This document shows positions 25,025 through 33,572 of a stretch of 64,000 bases of DNA, one piece after another. The DNA comes from Flavobacterium araucananum (GTDB lineage: Bacteria; Bacteroidota; Bacteroidia; Flavobacteriales; Flavobacteriaceae): positions 205,745-269,744 of the forward strand of contig NZ_MUGS01000002.1 of assembly GCF_002222055.1 (NCBI RefSeq), written 5' to 3'. A model generated the notes under the pieces. The model was not told the origin of the DNA. It worked only from the letters and a program-made list of their open reading frames with translations, and did no database searches. Numbering within the stretch: the stretch's first letter is position 1; each line of letters opens with the position of its first letter. The position numbers were made by a program, and so were the translations under genes.

Positions 25025-25947
25025 AAATTGAATCGGAAATAGAGAAAGTCTCCAGTTTTCAGCACCTCGAAATGCTGGCAAATCAGGTTGTAGAAGGTTT
25101 TATATCCGGAATGCATAAGAGTCCGTTTCATGGGTTTTCGGCTGAATTTGCTGAGCATAAAGTCTATAATGCAGGAGAAAGCACCAAACATATCGATTGG
25201 AAATTGTTTGCCAAAACAGATCGTTTGTATACCAAACGTTACGAGGAAGAAACCAATTTGCGTTGTCATCTTATAGTCGATAATTCGTCGTCGATGCATT
25301 ATCCGGAACTAAAATCCGGTCAGCCTTTTTATGAAAAAAAGATTGGTTTTGCCGTTTTGGCATCGGCAGTTTTAATGAATATCTTAAAAAAACAGCGTGA
25401 TGCCGTTGGTTTAAGTGTTTTCTCGGACAGTTACGAATATTATGCGCCCGAAAAAGGAAGCGATCGCCATCATAGAATGTTGCTCAATAAATTAGAGCAA
25501 TTACTAGAACAGCCAAAAGTCAAAAAAACAACGGATACGATTACGTATCTGCACCAGATAGCAGAGAAAATGCATCGTCGTTCGATGATTATCCTGTTTA
25601 CAGATATGTTTCAGTCAGAAGATGATGAAAAGCTTTTTAATGCCTTACAACATCTTAAACACAACAAACACAAAGTTGTTTTGTTTCATGTGGTAGACAA
25701 TGAAACAGAGCTAAATTTTGACTTTGATAACACGCCAAGAAAGTTTATTGACTTAGAATCAGGTGAAGAAGTATCGATTTTTGCCGATAATGTAAAAGTA
25801 GAATACGAAAAAAGGGCAGAAGCTTACTTTAAAAAATTGGCTTTGACCTGTGCAAAGAACCAAATTAAGTACGTTCCGGTGAATGTTGGTGATAATTTTG
25901 AAAAAATATTGACTACATATTTAGTTGAAAAACAAAACTTTGGCTAA
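25021..25947 (+). CDS. DUF58/vWA-like domain protein
   Basis: This 308-residue cytoplasmic protein is of the DUF58 family: GFSAEFAEHKVYNAGESTKH in the N-terminal part, then YTKRYEEETNLRCHLIVDNS leading to a DxSxS-like metal site (NSSSM) of a von Willebrand A domain. Such proteins are usually partners of MoxR AAA+ ATPases. No moxR gene is adjacent here. It starts inside the stop codon of the M1 peptidase gene (ATGA), which is an unusual partnership. Possible role: chaperoning or activation of a secreted or membrane factor; this is inference. Confidence 0.85.
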   Translation: MKIESEIEKVSSFQHLEMLANQVVEGFISGMHKSPFHGFSAEFAEHKVYNAGESTKHIDWKLFAKTDRLYTKRYEEETNLRCHLIVDNSSSMHYPELKSGQPFYEKKIGFAVLASAVLMNILKKQRDAVGLSVFSDSYEYYAPEKGSDRHHRMLLNKLEQLLEQPKVKKTTDTITYLHQIAEKMHRRSMIILFTDMFQSEDDEKLFNALQHLKHNKHKVVLFHVVDNETELNFDFDNTPRKFIDLESGEEVSIFADNVKVEYEKRAEAYFKKLALTCAKNQIKYVPVNVGDNFEKILTTYLVEKQNFG

Positions 25948-25985
25948 GGATTTAAAAATATATTTAATTTTTTTTAGCAAAACAC

Positions 25986-26015
25986 TTGCAGAAATGAAAT
26001 TCTGTACTATCTTTG
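25986..26015 (+). promoter_or_regulatory. Promoter of the first tRNA-Asp gene
   Basis: TTG at 25986-25988, a 19-base spacer and TATCTTTG at 26008-26015 match the Bacteroidetes promoter consensus well. The gap to the tRNA is 18 bases. Confidence 0.75.
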
Positions 26016-26033
26016 CAACCGCAATAACGCAGA

Positions 26034-26107
26034 GGTTTGGTAGTTCAGTTGGTTAGAATACATGCCTGTCACGCATGGGGTCGCGGGTTCGAGTCCCGTC
26101 CAGACCG
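26034..26107 (+). tRNA. tRNA-Asp (anticodon GTC), copy 1
   Basis: A 74-base cloverleaf: acceptor GGTTTGG / CCAGACC with discriminator G, D-arm with TTCAGTTGGTTAGAA, anticodon stem-loop CATGCCTGTCACGCATG (anticodon GTC), and T-arm with GGGTTCGAGTCCC. CCA is not encoded. An identical copy lies 554 bases downstream. A terminator hairpin follows. Confidence 0.96.
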
Positions 26108-26117
26108 CAATATTGGG

Positions 26118-26147
26118 AAAAGCCTTTCGTAACAGAAAGGCTTTTTT
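26118..26147 (+). terminator. Terminator of tRNA-Asp copy 1
   Basis: AAAGCCTTTC / GAAAGGCTTT and a T run, about 10 bases after the tRNA. Confidence 0.85.
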
Positions 26148-26538
26148 GCCCAAATACGGTATCTAAGATTAGTTGTGTTGTTTTGCTACGACTTTGTAAC
26201 TCGTAGCTGGTTTAGTAGTTAGACCAATGAAAAGCTTTCCACTTTTGTGGATGGCTTTTTTGATTTAAGCCATTTCTGTTTTGGATTCTATAAGTAATTA
26301 GGAGTTCATTTAAAGTAAAAATTTGAATATAAAGAACCCGAAGATTTTCGCAAAGTCCGCAAAGCTTGATTATTCAGCTTTGCGGACTTTGCGCTTTTAA
26401 CCTTGCATTCTTTGGGGTTAAGTTTCGTCTTTTTTGGGTGGCGATACTAAAATTTGGGATTTTACTTACAACTATTGGTTTGGAATTTATTTAAAATCAG
26501 GAGATTAAAAATTTCTCAATTTTTATTGCTAAAAACCC
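26148..26538. repeat. Intergenic spacer with a perfect 18-bp inverted repeat
   Basis: At 26349-26393 CGCAAAGTCCGCAAAGCT pairs perfectly with its complement across a nine-base loop. Similar CAAAGTCGC sequences occur near 1481-1550. No gene is visible between the two tRNA genes. Confidence 0.6.
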
Positions 26539-26568
26539 TTGCAGAATCCAACTTCTATTGTATTTTTG
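26539..26568 (+). promoter_or_regulatory. Promoter of the second tRNA-Asp gene
   Basis: TTG at 26539-26541, a 19-base spacer and TATTTTTG at 26561-26568. It is diverged from the copy 1 promoter but of the same layout. Confidence 0.72.
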
Positions 26569-26587
26569 CACTCACAATAACGCAGTT

Positions 26588-26661
26588 GGTTTGGTAGTTC
26601 AGTTGGTTAGAATACATGCCTGTCACGCATGGGGTCGCGGGTTCGAGTCCCGTCCAGACCG
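26588..26661 (+). tRNA. tRNA-Asp (anticodon GTC), copy 2
   Basis: Identical over all 74 bases to the copy at 26034-26107, with the same flanking CAATATTGG and terminator sequence downstream. It is a tandem duplicate with its own promoter, not a single polycistronic unit. Confidence 0.96.
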
Positions 26662-26673
26662 CAATATTGGAAG

Positions 26674-26702
26674 AAGCCTTTCTTAACAGAAAGGCTTTTT
26701 TA
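26674..26702 (+). terminator. Terminator of tRNA-Asp copy 2
   Basis: AAGCCTTTC / GAAAGGCTT with a T-rich tail, paralogous to the terminator of copy 1. Confidence 0.8.
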
Positions 26703-27015
26703 TTTTATAGCCTTTCGGTAAATTCCAATTTTTTAGCTTTTTAAATTTTTGTTTTTGTACTCATTGTATTTAAACCATAGCCCAAGGTTTCATCCTTGGG
26801 AAACGTATTGTGATGATCTATATGGAAGCATATATTGCGTCCCAAGGTTGAAACCTTGGACTATGGTTTTGAAAAATTTTGCGAACCTTGCATTTTTACC
26901 TTATGAACTTTGTTGTTAAATCTACACAATCCAGTTTTGGAATTTGGAATTTTTAAAATATTGAAATTTAAATTTCCCTACATTTATATCACAATAAAGA
27001 TATTCGATTACTTCA
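26703..27015. repeat. Intergenic region with a CCAAGGTTTCA inverted repeat
   Basis: At 26774-26867 ACCATAGCCCAAGGTTTCAT and the reverse complement of GTTGAAACCTTGGACTATGG form imperfect 31-bp arms. A remnant of the same family lies near 7388 (CCCCAGGTTTCAACC). A weak TACATTTA (about 26979) may serve the AraC-type gene. Confidence 0.55.
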
Positions 27016-27837
27016 ATGGAACATTCCGGCCAGAAACTAGATAAGTATTATATCAAAAAAGTAGATGCTGATAAAAAAAGCATTTATTGTCACCACGATT
27101 TGATGGGAGAATTGTTTGTGCCCACACACAAACACGAAAAAGCACAAATGCTGTATGCCGAGGGGGATGTGGTTTTTGTAACTACAGAAACTAAAACCTA
27201 TTTTTTGCCTGCAAGACATTTTATCTGGATCCCCAGTGGAGTAGAACACAGTATTCAGCCCAAATCTGAAAATGTGATGATGCGAAACTTATATTTTCCG
27301 ATAGAAAAAAACGAAGATGCTTTTTATAAAAACGAAGGTATTTATCCGGTCAATAATTTACTGCTTCAAATGATGCTTTTTACCAATCAATGGAACGGTG
27401 ATCTTAAAAAAGGTTCTCCAAATTTTGTGATTGCAAAAGCTATAAAAGCCATATTGCCTCAAATATGTCTGACCAATTTGCCGCTTGAATTACCGTTGCC
27501 CAAAGACGCTCGTCTGGGTAAAATTTTGCGTTATGTCGAGAATAATTTGGGCGAAACAATTTTGTTTGCAAATGTTGCGCATGAATTTGGGTACAGCGAA
27601 CGCTCTTTGTATCGCTTGTTTCAAAAAGATCTCAAAATGTCTTTTATTCAATATTACACGATTCGCCGAATCCTTAAAGCAATTGAACTTTTGCTTGACA
27701 GAAAACTTTCTGTAAAAGAGGTAGCCCAGGAAGTTGGTTATAATAGTGTACCTACTTTTAGTAATACTTTCTTTAAAATCCTCGGGCAAAGACCTTCTGA
27801 CTACTTAAACGGAGAAGATGTTTTAAAGAGTAGATAG
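27016..27837 (+). CDS. AraC-family regulator with cupin sensor domain
   Basis: This 273-residue protein has an N-terminal cupin-type domain (about 20-110), with VPTHKHEKAQMLYAEG, ARHFIWIPSGVEHSI and MMRNLYFP, and a C-terminal double HTH (about 170-268). The HTH part reads LFANVAHEFGYSERSLYRLF and LSVKEVAQEVGYNSVPTFSN. The two conserved His in the cupin could bind metal or ligand. It is followed on the same strand by the TolC/HlyD/MFS efflux operon 270 bases on. That makes it a likely regulator of the pump, but the ligand is unknown. Confidence 0.87.
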   Translation: MEHSGQKLDKYYIKKVDADKKSIYCHHDLMGELFVPTHKHEKAQMLYAEGDVVFVTTETKTYFLPARHFIWIPSGVEHSIQPKSENVMMRNLYFPIEKNEDAFYKNEGIYPVNNLLLQMMLFTNQWNGDLKKGSPNFVIAKAIKAILPQICLTNLPLELPLPKDARLGKILRYVENNLGETILFANVAHEFGYSERSLYRLFQKDLKMSFIQYYTIRRILKAIELLLDRKLSVKEVAQEVGYNSVPTFSNTFFKILGQRPSDYLNGEDVLKSR

Positions 27838-28106
27838 ATTTTCTTCTCTCGCAGATCTTGCAGATCTTGCAGATTGAGCGGATTATTTGTAGAAAAAAGA
27901 AATCTGCTCAATCTGCAAGATCTGCGGGAAAATTTCATACTTAATGCCATTTGTTTGTAATTATTTGTTATTCAATGTTTTAATATAACGTTTTCGGGAA
28001 ATTAAATTTTAACATTTGTCCGAAATGAATATGTTATTGACTTTTTAGAATTATCAGTCATCAGAAAAATGCAGGAACTTTGCATCATAAAATTATTTAA
28101 ATATTC
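27838..28106. repeat. Intergenic inverted repeat of CAGATCTTGCAGATTGAGC type
   Basis: At about 27845-27930 TCGCAGATCTTGCAGATTGA and AATCTGCTCAATCTGCAAGA are imperfect inverted arms flanking AAAAAAG. The efflux operon promoter probably lies at the right end. Confidence 0.5.
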
Positions 28107-29465
28107 ATGTTCCTTAAAACAACAAATACTACAGAAGATTGTTTTCTTAAAACGGTGTTGATATTTTTAATCCTATTAACATTTAATGGTTTACAGGCTC
28201 AGGAAATTCACTCGGTTTCGTTAACCGAAGCGGTGAAACTGGCGAAAGAAAACAATAAAAAAATCCTTAGATCTCAATTAGAGACTACGCTCTCTGAGCA
28301 AAACATCAAAGAACGAAAAGAAATGCGTTTGCCGGATATCGAACTAAACGGCGAATATTCGAGAATTACCAACATTACAGAATTTAAAGGCAGTGGTTTC
28401 CTGAATGGAAAAGAAGTAACGAAAGCAATTCCTGAAATCTATCAGGTCAATTCGACTTTCAAGATGCCAATTTATGCGGGTAATAAGATCAATAACGCCA
28501 TCAAAATTGCCAATCAGGAAAACGAAATTGCCAAAATAAAAACCGAAAAGACTCAAAATGACATCGAGCTTGAAGTTGTGGCAAATTATCTGGCGGTTTA
28601 TAAAATGATGGAACTTCAGAAGATATTCGAAGAAAATATTAAAGAAGAAAAAAGCCGATTGAAAGAAGTTCAGTCACTGCAAAAACACGGAACGGTAACC
28701 AAAAATGAAGTCATTAGAGCCGAATTGCAGCTTTCTGACCGTGAATTGAACTCGCTGACCAATTCTAAAAATATAAAAATTGCATTGCATGATTTAAAAA
28801 CGTTGATTCAGATTCCGGAAAACGAAGAAGTCGCAATTGATACTACAGCAAATATGGATAAAATGAACGGTTTGGATCCGTATAATTTTTATCTGGAAAA
28901 AGCTTTTGAAAACGAAGAAATGCGAATGGCGAGTCAGGAATTGAACATCAAAAAAACAGAACTCAAGTTGGTAAAAGCAAATTATCTGCCAACGGTAAAC
29001 TTTTTTGGGAACTATGGTTTCTATTATCCTAACTACAAATTTTTTCCGCCAAATCCGTATTTGTACACTTTAGGGCAAATTGGTATCGAAGCACATTTTG
29101 ATATTTCGGCTTTGTATAAAAATAAAGTCAAAGTGCAGCAAGCCAATACCAATATCGAATGGCAAAAAATGCAGTCGGAAATTATAAAGGATGAAATTCA
29201 GGATAAGCTGTTTAAAGAACATACCCAATATCAGGAAATCCTCGAGAAGTTTGTGGTAGTAGATAAAGCCCTGGATCTCGCCAATGAAAATTACCGAATT
29301 GTAAAGCTAAAATACCTGAACCAATTGGTTTTGATAACCGAAATGGTCGATGCAGATAATGCGTTACTACAGGCAAAATACAACAAGATTTCGACCCGAC
29401 TGGACGCGATCCTAAAACATTACGAATTGCTGCATACTGCGGGGATAATGCCAGAGGAGATTTAG
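28107..29465 (+). CDS. TolC-family outer-membrane efflux channel
   Basis: This 452-residue protein has a signal sequence (hydrophobic ILTFNGLQAQ, cleavage near 33) and two repeated blocks of long helices. The first holds SLTEAVKLAKENNKKILRSQ and the second YKNKVKVQQANTNIEWQKMQ, with IVKLKYLNQLVLITEMVDAD at the end, as in TolC/OprM proteins. It forms a trimeric outer-membrane tunnel. It is the first gene of a three-gene tripartite pump with the HlyD and MFS genes downstream. The start may be a few codons downstream of 28107. Confidence 0.85.
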   Translation: MFLKTTNTTEDCFLKTVLIFLILLTFNGLQAQEIHSVSLTEAVKLAKENNKKILRSQLETTLSEQNIKERKEMRLPDIELNGEYSRITNITEFKGSGFLNGKEVTKAIPEIYQVNSTFKMPIYAGNKINNAIKIANQENEIAKIKTEKTQNDIELEVVANYLAVYKMMELQKIFEENIKEEKSRLKEVQSLQKHGTVTKNEVIRAELQLSDRELNSLTNSKNIKIALHDLKTLIQIPENEEVAIDTTANMDKMNGLDPYNFYLEKAFENEEMRMASQELNIKKTELKLVKANYLPTVNFFGNYGFYYPNYKFFPPNPYLYTLGQIGIEAHFDISALYKNKVKVQQANTNIEWQKMQSEIIKDEIQDKLFKEHTQYQEILEKFVVVDKALDLANENYRIVKLKYLNQLVLITEMVDADNALLQAKYNKISTRLDAILKHYELLHTAGIMPEEI

Positions 29466-29631
29466 GAGTTAGAGGATAGAGGCAAGATCTTAGAAGCAAG
29501 AGGATAGAGTATAGAAAATAGAGTGTAGAATATAGATTTTCAGTTCCGAAGGAACGATTCATATTGTAGCGCCGGATTTTAATCCGGTGGAGAATTAGAG
29601 AGAATAGAAAACAGAAAAAGATATAGAGTTT
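29466..29631 (+). repeat. Repeat insertion between tolC-like and hlyD-like genes
   Basis: The 166-base gap holds GAATATAG-type microsatellite (about 29497-29536) and a copy of the GTTCCGAAGGAACGATTCAT...GCGCCGGATTTTAATCCGG element (29540-29592). The same element is amplified at 32.7-33.4 kb. It does not interrupt a gene, but it separates members of one operon. Confidence 0.6.
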
Positions 29632-30684
29632 ATGGTCAAGATTAAAAATGAAACTAGAGCAAACAGATCGTTTCATATTATAATAACAATAATTGCTTGT
29701 GTTTTGGTGGCAAGCGGAATCATTTTGGGGATTTGGTTTTATGTGTTCAACAAAAACCACGAAGAAACCAATGATGCTCAGGTTGAGCAATACGTAACGC
29801 CCATTATGTCCAGAATTACAGGTTATGTGCAGGAAGTTCGTTTTGATGAAAATCAGTTCGTGCATAAAGGCGATACACTGGTTGTAATCGACAATCGAGA
29901 ATACAAATCGAAGCTAAATGTAGCTCTTGCCGATGTGCAAAGTGCGAAACAAAGCAGTGTTGTGGCCGAGAAAAATGTAGCTACAACGGCAAGTTCTGCC
30001 GTAATTGGCGAATCGCAATTGGCGGCGGCGAAAACCAATCTCTGGAAAACAAAATTAGAATACGACAGATACCAGGCTTTAGTAAAAGACGAAGCAGCAA
30101 CCTCGCAACAATTAGAAAAAGTAAAGGCAGATTACGAATCAGCGCAAGCACATTTTCAGGAAATGAGAGACAGGATTCAGTCTTCGAACCTGAGTACTTC
30201 TCAGGCGCAGGCAAATGTGCCTACAACCCAAACCAATATTGCGTCCAAACAAGCTGTGGCAGACAATGCTGCATTGTTTCTTTCGTACACCATAATTACC
30301 GCGCCTTATGATGGTTGGGTGGGTAAAAGAACCATTCAGCCCGGACAAATGGTTAAGGAAGGTCAATCATTGCTTTCGATAGTAAGTAAAGAAAAATGGA
30401 TTACCGCCAATTTTAAAGAAACACAATTGCAATATTTAACCATAGGTCAGGAAGTTCGTATTCAGGCAGATGCCTTAAATGACAAAGAATTTACAGGAAT
30501 CGTAACCTCATTATCTCCGGCAAGTGGCGCGAGATTTTCGTTATTGCCTCCGGATAATGCAACAGGAAACTTTGTAAAAATTGAACAAAGAATTCCGGTT
30601 CGTATTCAGTTGAAAGATACTGACAAGCAAGCCGACTTTTTGAGAGCCGGAATGAATATCACGGTTATTGCCGAACACCAATAA
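29632..30684 (+). CDS. HlyD/EmrA-family periplasmic adaptor
   Basis: This 350-residue membrane-fusion protein has one N-terminal membrane helix (about 14-38, IIITIIACVLVASGIILGIW). Family features follow: VTPIMSRITGYVQEV and NQFVHKGDTLVVIDNREY (barrel-sandwich/lipoyl half), two coiled-coil helices around 75-205, TAPYDGWVGKRTIQPGQMVK, and a C-terminal beta-barrel. It links the MFS pump to the TolC channel. The gene ends one base before the MFS start, so the two are translationally coupled. Confidence 0.9.
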   Translation: MVKIKNETRANRSFHIIITIIACVLVASGIILGIWFYVFNKNHEETNDAQVEQYVTPIMSRITGYVQEVRFDENQFVHKGDTLVVIDNREYKSKLNVALADVQSAKQSSVVAEKNVATTASSAVIGESQLAAAKTNLWKTKLEYDRYQALVKDEAATSQQLEKVKADYESAQAHFQEMRDRIQSSNLSTSQAQANVPTTQTNIASKQAVADNAALFLSYTIITAPYDGWVGKRTIQPGQMVKEGQSLLSIVSKEKWITANFKETQLQYLTIGQEVRIQADALNDKEFTGIVTSLSPASGARFSLLPPDNATGNFVKIEQRIPVRIQLKDTDKQADFLRAGMNITVIAEHQ

Positions 30685-30685
30685 A

Positions 30686-32269
30686 ATGGAAGATAAAAGT
30701 ATTTTTAAATCCTGGGTTCCAAACTGGGCGATCATCATCATATTATTCGTGTGTTTGTTGCATTCGATGATTTTGTTGGGCGTTTACAGTTCGAACGTGG
30801 CGTATGCCGCAAGTTTTCTGGATATAGAACCCGAAGATTTGCAATATGCCATGTGTGTAACCTACGGAACTTTGCTGGCAACGATCATGATCGAAAGTCG
30901 ATTCTCGAATTACTTTCCTGCAAAAAGCTACTTAATTGCCCTTTATGTATTGATCGCCGTAACGATAATTTCGTCAGGATATGTAACCAATTTTGCTGTT
31001 TTTATAATGTTGCGAGTTGCCGAAGGAATCTTGATGGCTTTGCCGGTTATGATTTTGAGGCAATTGTTGGTAGAACGTTTTCATTCTAAAAACGCCATTA
31101 TTATAGGATTCTCCTTTTATTACGGATCGCTTTTGTTGGCAACGCCCTTTATTATGAACATTGCTGTTTGGTTTCTGGATCATTACGACTGGAAATACAT
31201 GTTGTATGTTTCAGGAATGCTGCAACTTATTAATGTTTTCCTGATCCTGGTTACCTTTAGAAGTCATAGAATAACAAAGAAAATCCCGTTGTATCAGGTC
31301 GATTTATTGAGTTATGTTTTGGTTTTGGTTTCGATTTTAACAGGCGCTTACTTTTTTGTGTATGCCGAAAAAAAGTACTGGTTCGAATCTTCGCAATTGA
31401 TTCTCGCTTTGATAATGTGTTTGGTTACAGGCGGATTATTCATTTTTAGACAATTATTGGTCAAACGACCAAGTTTTGATTTTGAAGTTTTCAAGTACGC
31501 AAATCTTAGAATTGGGTTTCTCTTGTTTTTTCTCTTTTACATCGCCAGAGCAACCTTAAGTCTTTGTCATAGTGCGATGTTTAGCATCTGGAACTGGGAT
31601 CCCTCGAGAGTTGCCGGAGTACAATACATAAACGGATTAGGAAATGTAATAGGCCTGTTTCTAGCCGCCATTTTCCTGATGCGATCTCTCGCAACCAAAT
31701 ACATATTTATGATAGGCTTTGCGCTTTTGGCCGTTTTTCATTTTTGGTTTACGTTTCTCTTTGTACCAGATGTTTCTTTGAGCGATATTATTATACCTTA
31801 TATAATACAAGGAATCGCGGTTGGTATTTTGTTTGTGCCCTTGGTTTTGTTTACCGTTACTGCTGTTCCGGGCAAGATGATGACTTCGTCTGGAATTATT
31901 GGAGTTTCGGGACGTTTTTGGGGTAGTACAATTGGTTTTTGCATCATGCAGAATGCACAGGTATTCCTGAACAAAAAACACTTCCTGAAACTAAGTCAAT
32001 TCGTAACAGGCGAAAATCCCGAAGCACAGCAAACAATTGCCACAACAGCGCAGGGTTTTATGGCCAAAGGATATTCGGCAGATAATGCCAATACACTTGC
32101 CCTGAAAAAAGTTTTTACGACCCTTGCCAAACAAGCAACCTTATTGTCGAATATGGAAATTTATACCGCTGTAGGATATGGTTTGTTGATTTTGGTCGTT
32201 TTAATAGGCTTTAATCAACATCTAAGACATACGGCAAACTTGTTTAAAAAGAAGATTTGGATTAGTTAG
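30686..32269 (+). CDS. MFS efflux transporter, DHA2-like
   Basis: This protein of 527 residues has about 12-14 membrane helices, consistent with the drug:H+ antiporter-2 (EmrB-like) group. Helix-loop features include LLATIMIESRFSNYFPAKSY, PVMILRQLLVERFHSKNA and GVSGRFWGSTIGFCIMQNAQ. The start at 30686 (MEDKSIFKSW) follows directly after the HlyD stop. A TTG at 30668 would add six codons inside the HlyD gene and is less likely. It is the inner-membrane component of the efflux pump. Substrate unknown. Confidence 0.9.
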   Translation: MEDKSIFKSWVPNWAIIIILFVCLLHSMILLGVYSSNVAYAASFLDIEPEDLQYAMCVTYGTLLATIMIESRFSNYFPAKSYLIALYVLIAVTIISSGYVTNFAVFIMLRVAEGILMALPVMILRQLLVERFHSKNAIIIGFSFYYGSLLLATPFIMNIAVWFLDHYDWKYMLYVSGMLQLINVFLILVTFRSHRITKKIPLYQVDLLSYVLVLVSILTGAYFFVYAEKKYWFESSQLILALIMCLVTGGLFIFRQLLVKRPSFDFEVFKYANLRIGFLLFFLFYIARATLSLCHSAMFSIWNWDPSRVAGVQYINGLGNVIGLFLAAIFLMRSLATKYIFMIGFALLAVFHFWFTFLFVPDVSLSDIIIPYIIQGIAVGILFVPLVLFTVTAVPGKMMTSSGIIGVSGRFWGSTIGFCIMQNAQVFLNKKHFLKLSQFVTGENPEAQQTIATTAQGFMAKGYSADNANTLALKKVFTTLAKQATLLSNMEIYTAVGYGLLILVVLIGFNQHLRHTANLFKKKIWIS

Positions 32270-32319
32270 AAAATTAAAATTCCAATTTTGAAAATTGTCG
32301 ATTCTACGAAAATAAATTG

Positions 32320-32347
32320 CCTCCTGCTTTAGCTGGAGGTTTTTTTT
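32320..32347 (+). terminator. Terminator after the efflux operon
   Basis: CCTCC tgctttagct GGAGG followed by T9 lies about 50 bases after the MFS stop. The loop sequence CTTTAGCTGGAG resembles the GGCTTTAGCC repeat family at 36.1 and 38.7 kb. Confidence 0.75.
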
Positions 32348-32438
32348 ATGAAAAAATAAAATAGAATTGAACTCATATATGCGCTCAAATGAAAATATGT
32401 TCTAAGGATTTTTGTGGTATTCTTAAAACTTAACGATA

Positions 32439-32672
32439 ATGACTACAGAAAAACTTTCAAAAGAAACAGAACAAATGCTGATAGATTTTTTTAATACTAT
32501 TATCTCTGCCAAAGATCTGGCAAAAACAATACGACGATTAAACTATATAGTCGCTTTGGGGATATTAAGAAAAGATGAAACTCTAAAGCTTGAACTCGAA
32601 AAAATAAGCGATGGCTTTTATTGGCTCAATGAATTTGCAGAGATTCTAGATCCTTATTTTGAGGTTGAATAA
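32439..32672 (+). CDS. Conserved small protein, 77 aa, paralog of the one at 11.2 kb
   Basis: This 77-residue protein has the same length as that at 11151-11384 and aligns without gaps. Shared blocks are LSKET, IRRLNY(I)(V)AL, DETL and the terminal GFYWLNEFAEIL(D)PYF. No signal peptide or membrane helix is present. Unlike its paralog, it has no visible structured leader. I recognise no family. It is followed by a five-unit tandem repeat array. Confidence 0.7.
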   Translation: MTTEKLSKETEQMLIDFFNTIISAKDLAKTIRRLNYIVALGILRKDETLKLELEKISDGFYWLNEFAEILDPYFEVE

Positions 32673-32689
32673 GGTGAGGTTTTTGCGTC

Positions 32690-33425
32690 TGTTTTTTTAT
32701 TTTTTTGTTTACGTTGTGTTCAACGGATTAAAATCCGTTGCTACAAAATAGATCATTCCTTCGGAATTTTATAGAGAGTTCCGTAGGAACGAAACCTTAT
32801 TGTAGGGATGGATTTTAATCCGTCCTTCGTGGTTATAATCGACAAATATTTTGTTTACGTTGCGTTCAACGGATTAAAATCCGTTGCTACAAAATAGATC
32901 ATTCCTTCGGAATTTTATAGAGAGTTCCGTAGGAACGAAACCTATTGTAGGGATGGATTTTAATCCATTCTACGTGGTTATAATCGACAAATATTGTGTT
33001 TACGTTACGTTCAACGCATTAAAATCCGTTGCTACAAATAGATCATTCCTTCGGAATTTTATAGAGAGTTACCTAGGAACGAAACCTATTGTAAGGATAG
33101 ATTTTAATCCGTCCTTCGTGGTTATAATCGACAAATATTGTGTTTACGTTACGTTCAACGCATTAAAATCCGTTGCTACAAAATAAATCATTCCTCGGGA
33201 ATTTTATGGAGAGTTCCGTAGGGACAAAACCTATTGTAGGGATGGATTTTAATCCGTCCTTCGTGGTTATAATCGACAAATATTGCGTTTACGTTGCGTT
33301 CAACGGATTAAAATCCGTTGCTATAAAATAGATCATTCCTCCGGAATTTTATAGCAAGTTCCGTAGGGACAAAACCTATTGTAAGGGTGGATTTTAATCC
33401 GTCCTTCGTGGTTATAATCGACAAT
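32690..33425. repeat. Five-unit tandem array of a 145-bp palindromic element
   Basis: TTCAACG(G/C)ATTAAAATCCGTT dyads begin at about 32719, 32865, 33010, 33154 and 33299, giving periods of 144-146 bases. Each unit also has ATTCCTTCGGAATTTTATAG, GTTCC(G)TAGGAACGAAACC and GGATTTTAATCC(G/A)TCC. Units are separated by few point changes, so the array is recent. A single copy sits at 29540-29592 and a relative at 6203-6252. It holds a repeat-derived ORF (32884-33186) that I do not call a gene. Confidence 0.88.
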
Positions 33426-33572
33426 GTTATAATTGCATTTTAATTTCGGCGAAAGCCAAAAGCTAAAAATGTTTTAAACAATCGATAAATATATTACTCT
33501 TTTACGGAAAATCGTAAAATCAATGATTTGCGCAGGACTACATTTGTCTATTATTAATTTAAGAAAAAAAAC

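Noticed and set aside
24826-25299. 157-codon minus-strand ORF opposite the M1/DUF58 junction
   Set aside because: Antisense to two real genes with an ATGA overlap; composition is shadow-like.
29212-29865. 217-codon minus-strand ORF opposite the tolC-like and hlyD-like genes
   Set aside because: It lies antisense to two well supported genes and spans a repeat; no recognisable motif.
32884-33186. 100-codon ORF in the tandem array
   Set aside because: The two halves are near copies because it is translated from two 145-bp repeat units, with no ribosome binding site or homology.
32690-33425. CRISPR array at the tandem 145-bp units
   Set aside because: Units abut directly with no unique spacers, the repeat is far longer than a CRISPR repeat, and there are no cas genes in the window.
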